64,000 nucleotides of DNA, from positions 992,001-1,056,000 of the forward strand of contig NZ_JAKFGN010000001.1 in NCBI RefSeq assembly GCF_021502575.1. The letters run 5' to 3'. Both the position numbers and the translations under genes were made by a program. Positions 45,771-54,728 of this stretch are shown here, piece after piece (position 1 is the first letter of the stretch; each line of letters opens with the position of its first letter). The notes under the pieces are model-generated. The model saw only the letters and a program-made list of their open reading frames with translations, was not told where the DNA came from and searched no databases. This DNA comes from Bradyrhizobium sp. G127 (GTDB lineage: Bacteria; Pseudomonadota; Alphaproteobacteria; Rhizobiales; Xanthobacteraceae).

Positions 45771-45893
45771 GATTGATGCTCCGGCTTTGACGTGCGTTGC
45801 AGCGCGTGTGCCGGTGTCTGTAGCGCACAGAGCGAGCGTATTCACGCGGCGCTATGTCGCGAGATCGCGGATTTAGAGAGATTCCAGATTGCT

Positions 45894-48863
45894 CTACGCA
45901 ATCGCGCTGGCGTGGGAGAACACCACCTCGATCAGCGTGCCGGAATGCGGCGCGGTCTTGATGTGGAACTGCGCGCGGTTGGCTTCCACAAGCGCCTTGG
46001 TCAGCGACAGGTTGACCGCAGAGCTGTCCGCGGTCTGATCCGAGGCGCCCGTCGTGCGGAACGGCGCCATTGCGGCGGCGATCTCGTTGTCATTGAGGCC
46101 AGGGCCGGTGTCGCGGACCCGCAGCACGATGTCGCCGAAATCGGTGGTCGCTGTCGAGACGATGACCTGTCCGCCGGCGTTGGCGAGATGGATCGAGTTG
46201 CCGATCAGGTTCAGCGCGATCTGGCGCAGCGCGCGGGCATCGGCCTTCACGGTCGGCAGCGAGTGGGCCAGCGAGGTGCGGATGATGATGCGTTCCCGGT
46301 TGGCCTGCGGCTGCATCACCGCAACGCATTGCTCAACCATGCTGTTGAGATCCTGGTTTGCGAACGACAGATCCATCTTGCCGGATTCGATGCGCGTGAG
46401 ATCGAGCAGGTCGTCGATGATCGCCATCACCCGCTGGCCGGAAGCGCGGATGTCCTTCATGTATTCGACATAGCGCTCGTTGCCGAGCGCGCCGAAGCGC
46501 TCGTCGATCATCACGTCGGAGAAGCCGATGATGGCGTTGAGCGGCATGCGGACCTCGTGGCTGATCCGCGCCAGAATGTCGGCCTTCGCCGTCATCGCGC
46601 GCTCGGCCTGCCGCCGCGCCTGTATCAATTCGCCTTCGTTCTTCTTCGCCTGCGACAGATCGCGGAAGATCGCAAAAAAGCGCGCGCTGCCCGGCCGCGT
46701 CCGGCCGATGGTCATCGACAGCGGGATCGTGCCGCCGTCGCGCACGCGGCCCAGCATGTCGCGGCCGTGATCGAGCAGGCTTGCAACGCTGGTGGTCTTG
46801 ATGCTTTCCACATAGTCCAGCACCGCGCGCTGGCTTTCCGGCGCGAACAGGTCGGTGAGATTGAGCCCGGCGATCTCGGCGTCGTTGCGGCCGAACAGCG
46901 CCTCGGCGCTGCGATTGCATGACAGCAGGCGGCCTTCATCGTCGAAGATCACGACGCCTTCGGCGGTGGTGTCGAGGATGGTGGCGAGCTCCTCGGCCTG
47001 TGTGTTGGCTTTCGTCTGTATGTCCTGGGTCTGAACAGCCGCCGCTGCGATCACAGCTGCGGGTTCGGCGCGTTGCTCGGAACGCGGCTCGCTGCGCGGG
47101 CCGGAAAACACCAATGCGTGCGCCGGTTCATTGTCCCATGTGATGGCGAACAGCCGTGCGTCGGCTGGCTGGCCCTTTTCGGGACCGCTCTCGCTGGTTG
47201 CCGCAATCACGACGGGCGTGCCTGTCTCCGATGTGCTGCTCGCCGAGCCGGCACCGGCTTCAACGGTTAGCGCATCGAGGCCGCCGGCCTCGGCGACCGC
47301 ATGCAGGCTGTCATAGCCGGTTGAATTGAGGAACGCACTGTTGGCGTAGATCAGCCGGTCGAGCCGGTAGACCAGCACGCCAACCGGCAGACGATCGAGC
47401 AGCAGCGTATCCTGCGCGGAATTCGCGCGCGGCAGCGCAGGCTCGCGCGGCGTGAATGCCGCGGGATATTCGGTCTCCATTCGGGATGGAGCCTCGATTT
47501 CCGGAATCGCGGCATCGGCCGCGTGCGAATCCGCCGACACGTTGTCCGGCGCAGCTTGGTTTGCGAGGTCGGCTTCGAGGCGCGCCGAGAGCTGCCGCGC
47601 CAGCTCGTCGAATGCGTTGCTCTCGACCGGCGTCAGGGTCGGCGATTTCGGCTCGGCGACGGGAAACGGTACGACGTTCTGCGGAATGTCCACGGGCTTG
47701 GCCTGTTGTTGCGGAAAATCGTCTTTCGGGGCGCTGTCTTGCGCATCGCCGGGGGGCTGCAGCGTATCGTGCGGTCGCGCGGCGGGCGGTTGCTCGTCGA
47801 TATTATCCTGCACGATGTCCTGGAGCGTTTCCGGGATGCTCTCTTGTAGAGTTTCTTCGATGGCGGTCTGCGCGGCTGCGTCGTCAGTGAACTCTTCGGA
47901 CTGGGTCGTCGTCTCGAAGGGTTCCTGATCAGCAGAGTCCGGCGCGGGCGCTTCATCGAACGCTGATTCGAACACATCGACCGGCATCACGTCGCCGGGT
48001 TGCTCCGCCGATCGCTTCTCCGCCACGTCATCAATGGGTGCGTCGGCGCTCGGTTCGCTCGCAGATTCGATCGGAGAAGGTTCTGGCGCCGATACCGCAA
48101 CGGCCTCTGTAACCGGCGCAGCATGTTCAACTTCAGGCTCGCTGACCGGTGCGGTCTCGACATCCGGGGCGACAATCACGGGCACAGGCCTCGGTATCGG
48201 CTTGGGCACGCTCACGGCGCCGATCAGGGCGACCAGCACTGTTGTGTCCGCAGTGCCGACGCGATGCACCCCGACCCGGCCAATGTTCATTTGCATTGCC
48301 GACTGTCCGTCACGGAGCGCGATGCTGCGTGCGTCGTCGAAGCCGGGCCCGGTGAGATCGGTGAGCAGCGGGGTGAAGCGCTTCGCAGTTTCGTTGACTG
48401 CCGCCAGCGCGCCGTTCGGCGTGAAGATCATGGCTGGCATCGTGACACTGTCGGCCAGATTGGCAACGCGCTCGGTGAGCGGCATCGGACGCCCGACAGG
48501 CTCGGCGGCGGCGATGAGAAGCCCACTGCTTCCGTCGGGAAAAACCAGCCGCACGCATGCGCATGTCAGCAGGCGGCCGAGCGGTGCGCCGAAACCGCGC
48601 AGCCGTTCAAGCCGCGCCGGGCCGGATGGCGAGAGTCGTGCCGCGAGCTGGGCGGCCTGGCGGCGACGCGGGTCCGCGGGACCGATGGTTCGCTCCGCAA
48701 GAATTGCGGCGTTGCGCGCGCCGAACAGGCGTGCACCTGCGGCATTGGCCCACAGAATATGTGCGCCATCGAGCGACCAGACCCATGCCGGCATGGTGCT
48801 CGTCGCGTGAACCGCAAGGCGCGGATCGCGGATCCCATGAAGCTGGAAATCGGCTTCGCTCAT
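45894..48863 (-). CDS. PdhS-like PAS histidine kinase with degenerate ATP lid
   Basis: A 989-residue protein with no clear membrane helix. It has two PAS-like regions in the first 250 residues, an acidic Pro/Glu-rich spacer (about 240-430), two PAS domains (about 480-540 and 640-700), then a HisKA domain with His769 in ISHEVRMPLNAIIGFSDVM, and an HATPase domain. The C-terminal part follows the PleC/DivJ/PdhS/CbrA family closely (FGALGNERYVEYMKDI, LTKALVEANRA). The N box (NLIGNSI) and G1 box (DTGPG, about 918) are present, but the G2 box expected as GTGLGLPLTKAL reads SSAVNLSLTKAL (about 947-958). It may be impaired as a kinase. ATG at 48863 preferred to an upstream TTG. Confidence 0.87.
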   Translation of the reverse strand: MSEADFQLHGIRDPRLAVHATSTMPAWVWSLDGAHILWANAAGARLFGARNAAILAERTIGPADPRRRQAAQLAARLSPSGPARLERLRGFGAPLGRLLTCACVRLVFPDGSSGLLIAAAEPVGRPMPLTERVANLADSVTMPAMIFTPNGALAAVNETAKRFTPLLTDLTGPGFDDARSIALRDGQSAMQMNIGRVGVHRVGTADTTVLVALIGAVSVPKPIPRPVPVIVAPDVETAPVSEPEVEHAAPVTEAVAVSAPEPSPIESASEPSADAPIDDVAEKRSAEQPGDVMPVDVFESAFDEAPAPDSADQEPFETTTQSEEFTDDAAAQTAIEETLQESIPETLQDIVQDNIDEQPPAARPHDTLQPPGDAQDSAPKDDFPQQQAKPVDIPQNVVPFPVAEPKSPTLTPVESNAFDELARQLSARLEADLANQAAPDNVSADSHAADAAIPEIEAPSRMETEYPAAFTPREPALPRANSAQDTLLLDRLPVGVLVYRLDRLIYANSAFLNSTGYDSLHAVAEAGGLDALTVEAGAGSASSTSETGTPVVIAATSESGPEKGQPADARLFAITWDNEPAHALVFSGPRSEPRSEQRAEPAAVIAAAAVQTQDIQTKANTQAEELATILDTTAEGVVIFDDEGRLLSCNRSAEALFGRNDAEIAGLNLTDLFAPESQRAVLDYVESIKTTSVASLLDHGRDMLGRVRDGGTIPLSMTIGRTRPGSARFFAIFRDLSQAKKNEGELIQARRQAERAMTAKADILARISHEVRMPLNAIIGFSDVMIDERFGALGNERYVEYMKDIRASGQRVMAIIDDLLDLTRIESGKMDLSFANQDLNSMVEQCVAVMQPQANRERIIIRTSLAHSLPTVKADARALRQIALNLIGNSIHLANAGGQVIVSTATTDFGDIVLRVRDTGPGLNDNEIAAAMAPFRTTGASDQTADSSAVNLSLTKALVEANRAQFHIKTAPHSGTLIEVVFSHASAIA

Positions 48864-49201
48864 GTTGAACAACCCGGCAATGCTTATGCGTCTCGCTGTT
48901 GCGACGCCGGTTTCGGCGTCTGGGGCGGATCGGACAGCCTTAACAAATGATTAGTATGGCGTGGCTGCCGCGAGGTCCATCGGTGCGGTGCGACACTAAC
49001 CCGCCAAACCCGCGATAACGTTAATCGGGGCGCGAACCCCGGCGCTGTCGGGGCGTTGAGGTGTTGCAAAAGATATTCAAACGGTCACGATAGATAGAAG
49101 CCGTCGCTGCGCTGCGTCATATGCGCGATGTCGCTTGGCGATAAATTTGCAGGACACCCGGAAGCCAGCCAATGGTTCCGGCATGCACAGGAGGATGCGA
49201 C
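48864..49201. other. Gene-free interval between the histidine kinase and the first phasin
   Basis: It must hold the divergent promoters of the kinase and phasin genes. It contains TTAA-N7-TTAG at 48940-48954, one base off a CtrA box, about 77-91 bases upstream of the kinase start. AGGAGG precedes the phasin ATG. No gene is supported. Confidence 0.4.
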
Positions 49202-49576
49202 ATGTCAGGCGATCGTTTCGAAATTCCGAAGGAAATGCGCTCGATGGCGGAAACCAGCCTCGATCAGGCCCGCAAGGCGTTCGAATCCTTCATCAGTACC
49301 GCCCAGCAGACGGCGGCGGCTTTTGGCGGCCCGTCGATGGGCGCTCCCGGCGCCGCAGCCAAGGACATCAGCGCCAAGGCCATCGCCTTTGCGGAAAAGA
49401 ACGTGCAGGCCTCGCTGGCCTATGCGCAGCAGCTCATCCACGCCAAGGATCTCACCGAGGTGATGCGCCTCCACACTGAGTACGTGCAGGCCCAGATGCG
49501 CGTTCTGGCCGAGCAGGCCAGCGAAATGGGCCAGACCGTGACCCGTGCAGCGATGGACGCCGCCAAACCCAAATAA
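49202..49576 (+). CDS. Phasin-family protein
   Basis: A 124-residue helical protein: KEMRSMAETSLDQARKAFESFISTAQQTAAAF, then AIAFAEKNVQASLAYAQQLIHAKDLTEVMRLHTEYVQAQMRVLAEQASEMGQ, the Phasin_2 pattern. Phasins coat polyhydroxyalkanoate granules. AGGAGG precedes the ATG. A second phasin gene follows on the same strand 204 bp on. Confidence 0.88.
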   Translation: MSGDRFEIPKEMRSMAETSLDQARKAFESFISTAQQTAAAFGGPSMGAPGAAAKDISAKAIAFAEKNVQASLAYAQQLIHAKDLTEVMRLHTEYVQAQMRVLAEQASEMGQTVTRAAMDAAKPK

Positions 49577-49780
49577 GGCCCCTCGCAAGGCCTGTGCCGT
49601 TAACCGCATCCCGACCCGGCGGCCGCGCCGGATCAGGGATGCAGGCGATGTTATTGCAATGCACAAGACCGGCCATATAGTGCAACATAATGCCGATCTC
49701 CTGCAGGCCACGCGCCCGCGATGACGGCTTTGCCGCTCGCCTTCGGCGCGCGGCCCGAATTCCAGCACAAGGACGTTTCC

Positions 49781-50209
49781 ATGAGCGCGCACGATCCGTT
49801 TTCGAATGTCACCCCGTTTCAGGTTCCGGAGCAGGTTCGCGCGTTCGCCGAGCAGGGCGTTTCGCAGGCCCGCGAGGGCTATCAGAAGCTCAAGGAAGCG
49901 GCTGAATCCAGCAATGGTGCCATGGAAGCGGTCTACGCATCGGCCACCAAGGGCGCGGGCGATTTCACTGCGAAGGTGATCGACATCGCCCGAACCAACA
50001 CCGAGTCGGCGTTCGATTTCGCCCAGAGCCTGCTTGGCGTGAAGTCGCTGCCGGAAGCGTTCGAACTGGTGAATGCCCACGCGCGCAAGCAATTCGAGGT
50101 GCTGACCGCCCAGTCCCAGGACCTTGCGGCGCTGACCCAGAAGGTCGCGACCGATGCCGTCGAGCCGATCAAGACCGGCGCGGCGAAAGCCTTCAAGACC
50201 GGCGTCTAA
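49781..50209 (+). CDS. Phasin-family protein
   Basis: A 142-residue helical protein: FQVPEQVRAFAEQGVSQAREGYQKLKEAAESSNGAMEAVYASATKGAGDFTAKVIDIARTNTESAFDFAQSLLGVKSLPEAFELVNAHARKQFEVLTAQSQDL, a full Phasin_2 domain. It is longer and more typical of PhaP than the preceding gene, and probably the main granule coat protein. The ATG begins at the conserved N terminus; a longer frame upstream is not supported. Confidence 0.9.
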   Translation: MSAHDPFSNVTPFQVPEQVRAFAEQGVSQAREGYQKLKEAAESSNGAMEAVYASATKGAGDFTAKVIDIARTNTESAFDFAQSLLGVKSLPEAFELVNAHARKQFEVLTAQSQDLAALTQKVATDAVEPIKTGAAKAFKTGV

Positions 50210-50443
50210 ACGCAGGGCGGGGTTGAGGCGCGATCCGCAAGGCGCGCCGTTTTCCTGTTCTTTCCCCAGCAGATCGGGCGGCGCGGCTGAACCCGTTCAG
50301 TCCTGGCACTCACCAATAGCCGGGTTTTTATGGTGCGGTCAGGCCGCCGAAGCGTCTTGCCAAAGCGCGGCGTTGCACCTAGTTTCCCGCGAAATCGCCG
50401 CCTCGGGCAGGGCAGACGTTTGGCTGCCGTGCGATTTGAAAAT

Positions 50444-50520
50444 GCAGTTGTAGCTCAGCTGGTTAGAGCGCCGGATTGTGGATCCGGAGGTCGGTGGTTC
50501 GATCCCACCCAACTGTACCA
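50444..50520 (+). tRNA. tRNA-His (GTG anticodon)
   Basis: A complete cloverleaf: acceptor GCAGTTG pairs with CAACTGT, D arm GCTC...GAGC, anticodon arm CCGGA-TTGTGGA-TCCGG with anticodon GTG, T arm GGTGG-TTCGATC-CCACC, and an encoded CCA. The first acceptor pair is G1-U72, the discriminator is A73 and the base before G1 is T, so no G-1 is encoded. This matches the exceptional tRNA-His class described for many alphaproteobacteria. Confidence 0.96.
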
Positions 50521-50643
50521 CTCCTTCCTCCCCCGACAGTCTTCATGAGTTCGTGTGACCGCCGTTCCGGCGGCGGGTGACCGGTTGCGGGTGCCGTGCG
50601 TATGGCTGGTTTGCGCAGACGCCGCGGGCGCAAAACCGGCTTG

Positions 50644-50663
50644 ATATTTCACATGTGAAATAT
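50644..50663. promoter_or_regulatory. Palindromic operator upstream of the MarR gene
   Basis: ATATTTCACATGTGAAATAT is a perfect 20-bp palindrome ending 14 bases before the MarR-family start codon. Size and symmetry suit a MarR dimer; autoregulation and control of the downstream hydratase gene are likely. Confidence 0.65.
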
Positions 50664-50677
50664 ATACGGGGCTCATC

Positions 50678-51112
50678 ATGCAGCCCGACCGCCGATTGAT
50701 TTACCTGATGAGCGTTGGCTTCCGCCGGCTGCAGCGAGGCATGGAGCAGCAAAGCCTGTCAGCGGCGCAGGCGGGCGTACTCTTCGTTCTGGGGCAGAAG
50801 GACGGCGCTTTGATCGGCGAGGTCGCCGACACGCTCGACCTGGTTCCGTCGGCCATGACCGGCCTTGCGACCCGCATGGAGCGCGCGGGATTCATCCGGC
50901 GCCAGCGCGACGACCAGGACAGCCGTGCGCTGCGGCTCTACCTCACGCCGGCTGGACGTGATGCGCGCAAACATGCAACGGCGCGTGCGCAGGGGCTGAA
51001 TGCCAAGCTTATCGAAGGTTTTTCGGAAGCGGAGATCGATGTGGTCTCACGCTGGCTGACCAGCCTTCAGCGCAAGTTTCCCAAGGACACCGAACAATCT
51101 CAAACCGAGTAA
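50678..51112 (+). CDS. MarR-family transcriptional regulator
   Basis: A 144-residue winged-helix regulator: LSAAQAGVLFVLGQKDGALIGEVADTLDLVPSAMTGLATRMERAGFIRRQRDDQDSRALRLYLTPAGRD contains the recognition helix and the beta-wing (DDQDSRALRLYLT) of the family. The downstream enoyl-CoA hydratase gene starts 10 bp after its stop, so it probably controls that gene in response to an acyl-CoA or aromatic ligand, as in many MarR/hydratase pairs. Confidence 0.9.
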   Translation: MQPDRRLIYLMSVGFRRLQRGMEQQSLSAAQAGVLFVLGQKDGALIGEVADTLDLVPSAMTGLATRMERAGFIRRQRDDQDSRALRLYLTPAGRDARKHATARAQGLNAKLIEGFSEAEIDVVSRWLTSLQRKFPKDTEQSQTE

Positions 51113-51122
51113 GGAGGATGCG

Positions 51123-51893
51123 ATGACCGATCACGTCAAGGTGGAATTCGATTCAGGGGTGCTCACCGTCACCATGGCGCGCCCTGACAAGAAGAACGCG
51201 ATCACGAACGCCATGTACGGCGCGATGGCCGATGCGCTGGAACGCGCCGAGACCGATCCCGCCATTCGCGCGGTGGTGTTTCAGGGCGATGGCGACAGTT
51301 TCACCGCCGGCAACGACATGGCCGACTTTGCCGCGCAGTCGAAATCCCAAGGAGGCGTGCTGCATGTCGGCCGCTTTCTGAAGAACATCTCCTCGGCGAC
51401 AAAGCCGATCATTGCCGCCGTGCAGGGCAACGCCGTCGGCATCGGCACCACCATGCTGCTGCATTGCGATCTCGTCTATGTCGCGCCGACCGCGCGGCTG
51501 ATTACCCCGTTCGTCAACATCGCGCTGGTGCCCGAAGCGGCATCGACCCATCTGCTTCCGGCCCGCGTCGGCTACGCCAAGGCCTTCGAGATGTTCGCCT
51601 TCGGCGAACCGGTGGATGCCGCCACTGCCGTCGCGATCGGTCTTGCCAATGCGCAGGTGCCGCTCGAGGAGTTGCGCGGCAAGGCGCGGAACGCAGCGCT
51701 TGCGCTGGTCAAGCGTCCGGCCGGTTCGCTGGCGCAGACCAAGGCGCTGATGCGCGACGTCGGCTCCCTGCAGGCGCAGATGGAGCGCGAGGGCGACATC
51801 CTGCGGGCGCGGCTGAAGGGACCGGAGGCGCGCGAGGCGCTCATGGCCTTTGCCGAGCGCCGCCCACCGGATTTTTCCAAGATCAGTGCATGA
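51123..51893 (+). CDS. Enoyl-CoA hydratase/isomerase
   Basis: A 256-residue crotonase-fold protein. It has the CoA-binding TMARPDKKNAITNAMYGAMADAL, the oxyanion-hole regions GDSFTAGNDMADF and VQGNAVGIGTTMLLHCDL, and the second acid NIALVPEAASTHLLPARVG. In rat crotonase two glutamates (144 and 164) catalyse hydration; here the first position appears to be Thr and only the second Glu is kept, as in many delta3-delta2-enoyl-CoA isomerases. Isomerase is therefore as likely as hydratase. It is the second gene after marR and ends at a terminator. Confidence 0.88.
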   Translation: MTDHVKVEFDSGVLTVTMARPDKKNAITNAMYGAMADALERAETDPAIRAVVFQGDGDSFTAGNDMADFAAQSKSQGGVLHVGRFLKNISSATKPIIAAVQGNAVGIGTTMLLHCDLVYVAPTARLITPFVNIALVPEAASTHLLPARVGYAKAFEMFAFGEPVDAATAVAIGLANAQVPLEELRGKARNAALALVKRPAGSLAQTKALMRDVGSLQAQMEREGDILRARLKGPEAREALMAFAERRPPDFSKISA

Positions 51894-51897
51894 GCGA

Positions 51898-51925
51898 AAG
51901 CCGGTCATCTGACCGGCTTTTTCTT
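51898..51925 (+). terminator. Terminator of the marR-hydratase unit
   Basis: The perfect stem AAAGCCGGTCA/TGACCGGCTTT with a TC loop is followed by TTTTTC, 5 bases after the stop codon. It may also stop the convergent csoR transcript. Confidence 0.88.
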
Positions 51926-51937
51926 TCGCTGGATGTG

Positions 51938-52213
51938 TCAGCGATCAGCCCGGCTCACCACGTCCATCAGTTCCGCGATCTTGCGGCGCTGGTCCGCCTT
52001 GTCGCCGGACGCGATCGCATGCTCCACGCAATGCGCGACATGGTCGCGCAGGATTTCCTCCTCGACTCGCCGCAGGGCGGCGCGGGCGGCTGCGATCTGC
52101 GTGACGATGTCGATGCAATAGCGATCTTCTTCGACCATTCCCGCGAGACCGCGAACCTGCCCTTCGATCCGTTTCAGCCTTTTCAGGCAGGACGACTTGA
52201 TTTCCTTGCGCAT
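51938..52213 (-). CDS. csoR: CsoR-family copper-sensing repressor
   Basis: A 91-residue helical repressor with the Cu(I)-binding set Cys33, His58 and Cys62 in the same spacing as Mycobacterium CsoR (C36, H61, C65), in RYCIDIVTQ and RDHVAHC. N-terminal [19 protein letters not shown] is typical of the family. It represses copper efflux genes in the absence of copper. It is divergent from the copA gene, and a GTATxxCC-type operator lies between them. Confidence 0.92.
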   Translation of the reverse strand: MRKEIKSSCLKRLKRIEGQVRGLAGMVEEDRYCIDIVTQIAAARAALRRVEEEILRDHVAHCVEHAIASGDKADQRRKIAELMDVVSRADR

Positions 52214-52223
52214 GCTATACTAT

Positions 52224-52240
52224 ATACCCCTAGCGGGTAT
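52224..52240. promoter_or_regulatory. CsoR operator between csoR and copA
   Basis: ATACCCCTAGCGGGTAT is an inverted repeat with CCC/GGG core and TA ends, like known CsoR operators (TACCCx...xGGGTA). It lies 11 bases from the csoR start and 23 bases before the copA start, so one site could control both. Confidence 0.75.
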
Positions 52241-52262
52241 TTATTGCAAGCGGGTGTGGGTC

Positions 52263-54728
52263 ATGGGATCAGCCGGACAACGGGACAAAGGCGAGGGCGG
52301 CTGCTGCGGCTGCTGCGGCTCTGGCGGTCATGCTCACGACCATTACAAGCACGATCACTCCCATGCGCATCATGGGGCGCACGATCATTCGCATGCCGGG
52401 GGGGGCGGGTGCGTTGACCGGGATCAAACCGGGTCGACCAAGGCGGTCGATCCGGTCTGCGGCATGAGCGTCGATCCGGCGACGGCGAAACATCGCTTTG
52501 CCTATAAAGGGCAGGATTATTTCTTCTGTTCTGCAGGCTGCCGTACGAAATTCGAGGCTGATCCGGAAAAGTATCTGGCCTCGAAACCCTCCGCGCCCAA
52601 AGAAAAACTGCCGGAAGGCACGATTTACACCTGCCCGATGCACCCGGAAATTCGCCAGGTCGGGCCCGGAAGCTGCCCGATCTGCGGCATGGCGCTCGAA
52701 CCCGAAACCGTGTCGCTCGACGATAAACCCGATCCCGAACTGATCGACATGACGCGGCGGTTCTGGATCGGACTCGTCCTGACGCTGCCGGTGTTCGTCA
52801 TGGATATGACCGTGCATCTCGCCGGCATCCACCTGCTGCCGGGGCAAACATCCAACTGGATATCGTTCGTGCTGGCGACGCCGGTGGTATTGTGGGCGGG
52901 CTGGCCGTTCTTCGAGCGCGGCTGGCGCTCGGTCGTCACCCGCAATCTCAACATGTTCACCCTGATCGCCATGGGCACCGGCGTCGCTTATGTCTACAGC
53001 GTCGTCGCGACCTTGGTGCCGCAGGTGTTCCCGGACGCGTTCCGCGATATGCATGGCGCAGTCTCAGTGTATTTTGAGGCCGCCGCCGTCATCACCGTGC
53101 TGGTGCTGCTGGGACAGGTGCTGGAGCTGCGCGCCCGCGCCCAGACCTCCGGCGCGATCCGCGCGCTGCTCGGCCTCGCACCGAAGACGGCTCGGCGCAT
53201 TGGCGCGCATGGCGATGAAGACATCGACATTGATGTCATCACGGTGGGTGACCTGCTGCGGGTGCGGCCGGGCGAGAAGATTCCGATCGACGGCGTCGTC
53301 ACCGACGGATCGTCGCTGGTGGATGAATCCCTCGTCACCGGCGAATCCATGCCGGTGAAAAAGAGCGAAGGCGCAAAAGTGATCGGCGGCACCGTCAACC
53401 AGAGCGGCGGCCTCGTAATCCGCGCCGAGAAGATCGGCCGCGACACCATGCTGGCGCGGATCGTCGATCTGGTGGCGCGGGCGCAGCGTTCACGTGCGCC
53501 GGTGCAGCGGCTGGCGGATCAGGTCGCAGGCTGGTTCGTGCCGGTGGTGATCGCTGCGGCTCTGGTGGCGTTCGCCGCCTGGACGGTATTCGGTCCGGAG
53601 CCGCGCTTTACTTACGCGCTGGTCGCGGCGGTGACGGTGCTGATCATCGCGTGTCCCTGCGCGCTCGGTCTGGCGACGCCGATGTCGATCATGGTCGGCG
53701 TCGGCCGCGGTGCGCGGTCCGGCATTCTGATCCGGGATGCGGAAGCGCTGGAGCGGATGGAGAAGGTCGACACGCTGGTGATCGACAAGACTGGCACGCT
53801 CACCGAAGGCAAACCGAAGGTGGTGGCTATTGTCGCGGCCGATGGCTTCGAACGCGACGCGTTGCTGCGGCTGGCCGCCAGCGTCGAGCGAGGCAGCGAG
53901 CATCCGCTGGCCTTTGCGATCCTGAACGCGGCGAAGGAGCAGGGCCTTGCGCTTGCCGAGGTTCAGAACTTCGACTCGCCCGCGGGCAAGGGCGCCAGCG
54001 GCACCGTCGATGGCCGCAAGGTCGTGCTCGGCAATGCTTCAATCATGCAAGTGTCGAACGTCGATACCCGGGCGCTGGAGAAGGACGCGCTGGAGCAGCG
54101 CGAACGCGGCGCGACCGCGATCTATGTCGCGGTCGACGGCCGCGCCGCCGGCGTCATCGCCGTCGCCGATCCGATCAAGCTGAGCGCACCGGAGGCGCTG
54201 AGGCAGTTGCGCGCGAACGGTCTGCGCATCGTCATGCTTACCGGTGACAATGTGACGACAGCGCAAGCGGTGGCGAAAACGCTCGGCATTGCCGAGGTCG
54301 AGGCCGACGTTCTGCCGGAACGAAAGAGCGATGTGGTCACGCGGCTGCGCGGCGAGGGCCGGGTGGTGGCGATGGCCGGCGACGGCATCAACGATGCGCC
54401 TGCGCTCGCCGCGGCGGATGTTGGCATCGCCATGGGTAGCGGCACCGACGTGGCGATCGAAAGTTCAGGCATCACCTTGCTGCGCGGCGACCTGATGGGC
54501 CTGGTGGAAGCGCGCCGGCTGTCGCAGGCCACCATGAGCAACATCCGCCAGAATCTGGTGTTCGCTTTTCTCTATAATGCAGCGGGTGTTCCGATTGCAG
54601 CGGGCGCGCTCTATCCGGTGTTCGGGATCCTGCTGTCGCCGATGCTGGGCGCCGCGGCCATGGCGCTGTCGTCCGTCAGTGTGATCGGCAATGCGCTGCG
54701 GTTGTCGCGCGCGAAGCTTCATTCGTGA
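52263..54728 (+). CDS. copA: Copper-translocating P1B-type ATPase
   Basis: An 821-residue copper exporter. The N terminus has a Cys cluster (CCGCCG at 14-19) and a His-rich tract (about 23-45), a YHS domain (62-105, VDPVCGM...FFCSAGC) and a heavy-metal-binding motif (YTCPMHPEI to [11 protein letters not shown], 122-147). Eight membrane helices follow with ion-site C464-P465-C466, phosphorylation site D508 (DKTGTLTEG), HP motif (GSEHPLAFA), nucleotide region ([11 protein letters not shown]) and the Cu-specific [14 protein letters not shown] and [15 protein letters not shown]. It exports Cu(I) from the cytoplasm. There is no classical GMTCxxC domain; the YHS/His-rich segment replaces it. Confidence 0.95.
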   Translation: MGSAGQRDKGEGGCCGCCGSGGHAHDHYKHDHSHAHHGAHDHSHAGGGGCVDRDQTGSTKAVDPVCGMSVDPATAKHRFAYKGQDYFFCSAGCRTKFEADPEKYLASKPSAPKEKLPEGTIYTCPMHPEIRQVGPGSCPICGMALEPETVSLDDKPDPELIDMTRRFWIGLVLTLPVFVMDMTVHLAGIHLLPGQTSNWISFVLATPVVLWAGWPFFERGWRSVVTRNLNMFTLIAMGTGVAYVYSVVATLVPQVFPDAFRDMHGAVSVYFEAAAVITVLVLLGQVLELRARAQTSGAIRALLGLAPKTARRIGAHGDEDIDIDVITVGDLLRVRPGEKIPIDGVVTDGSSLVDESLVTGESMPVKKSEGAKVIGGTVNQSGGLVIRAEKIGRDTMLARIVDLVARAQRSRAPVQRLADQVAGWFVPVVIAAALVAFAAWTVFGPEPRFTYALVAAVTVLIIACPCALGLATPMSIMVGVGRGARSGILIRDAEALERMEKVDTLVIDKTGTLTEGKPKVVAIVAADGFERDALLRLAASVERGSEHPLAFAILNAAKEQGLALAEVQNFDSPAGKGASGTVDGRKVVLGNASIMQVSNVDTRALEKDALEQRERGATAIYVAVDGRAAGVIAVADPIKLSAPEALRQLRANGLRIVMLTGDNVTTAQAVAKTLGIAEVEADVLPERKSDVVTRLRGEGRVVAMAGDGINDAPALAAADVGIAMGSGTDVAIESSGITLLRGDLMGLVEARRLSQATMSNIRQNLVFAFLYNAAGVPIAAGALYPVFGILLSPMLGAAAMALSSVSVIGNALRLSRAKLHS

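Noticed and set aside
50444-50520. tRNA-His as an integration site for a genomic island
   Set aside because: No integrase and no repeat of the tRNA 3' end was seen downstream; the following genes look like ordinary chromosome.
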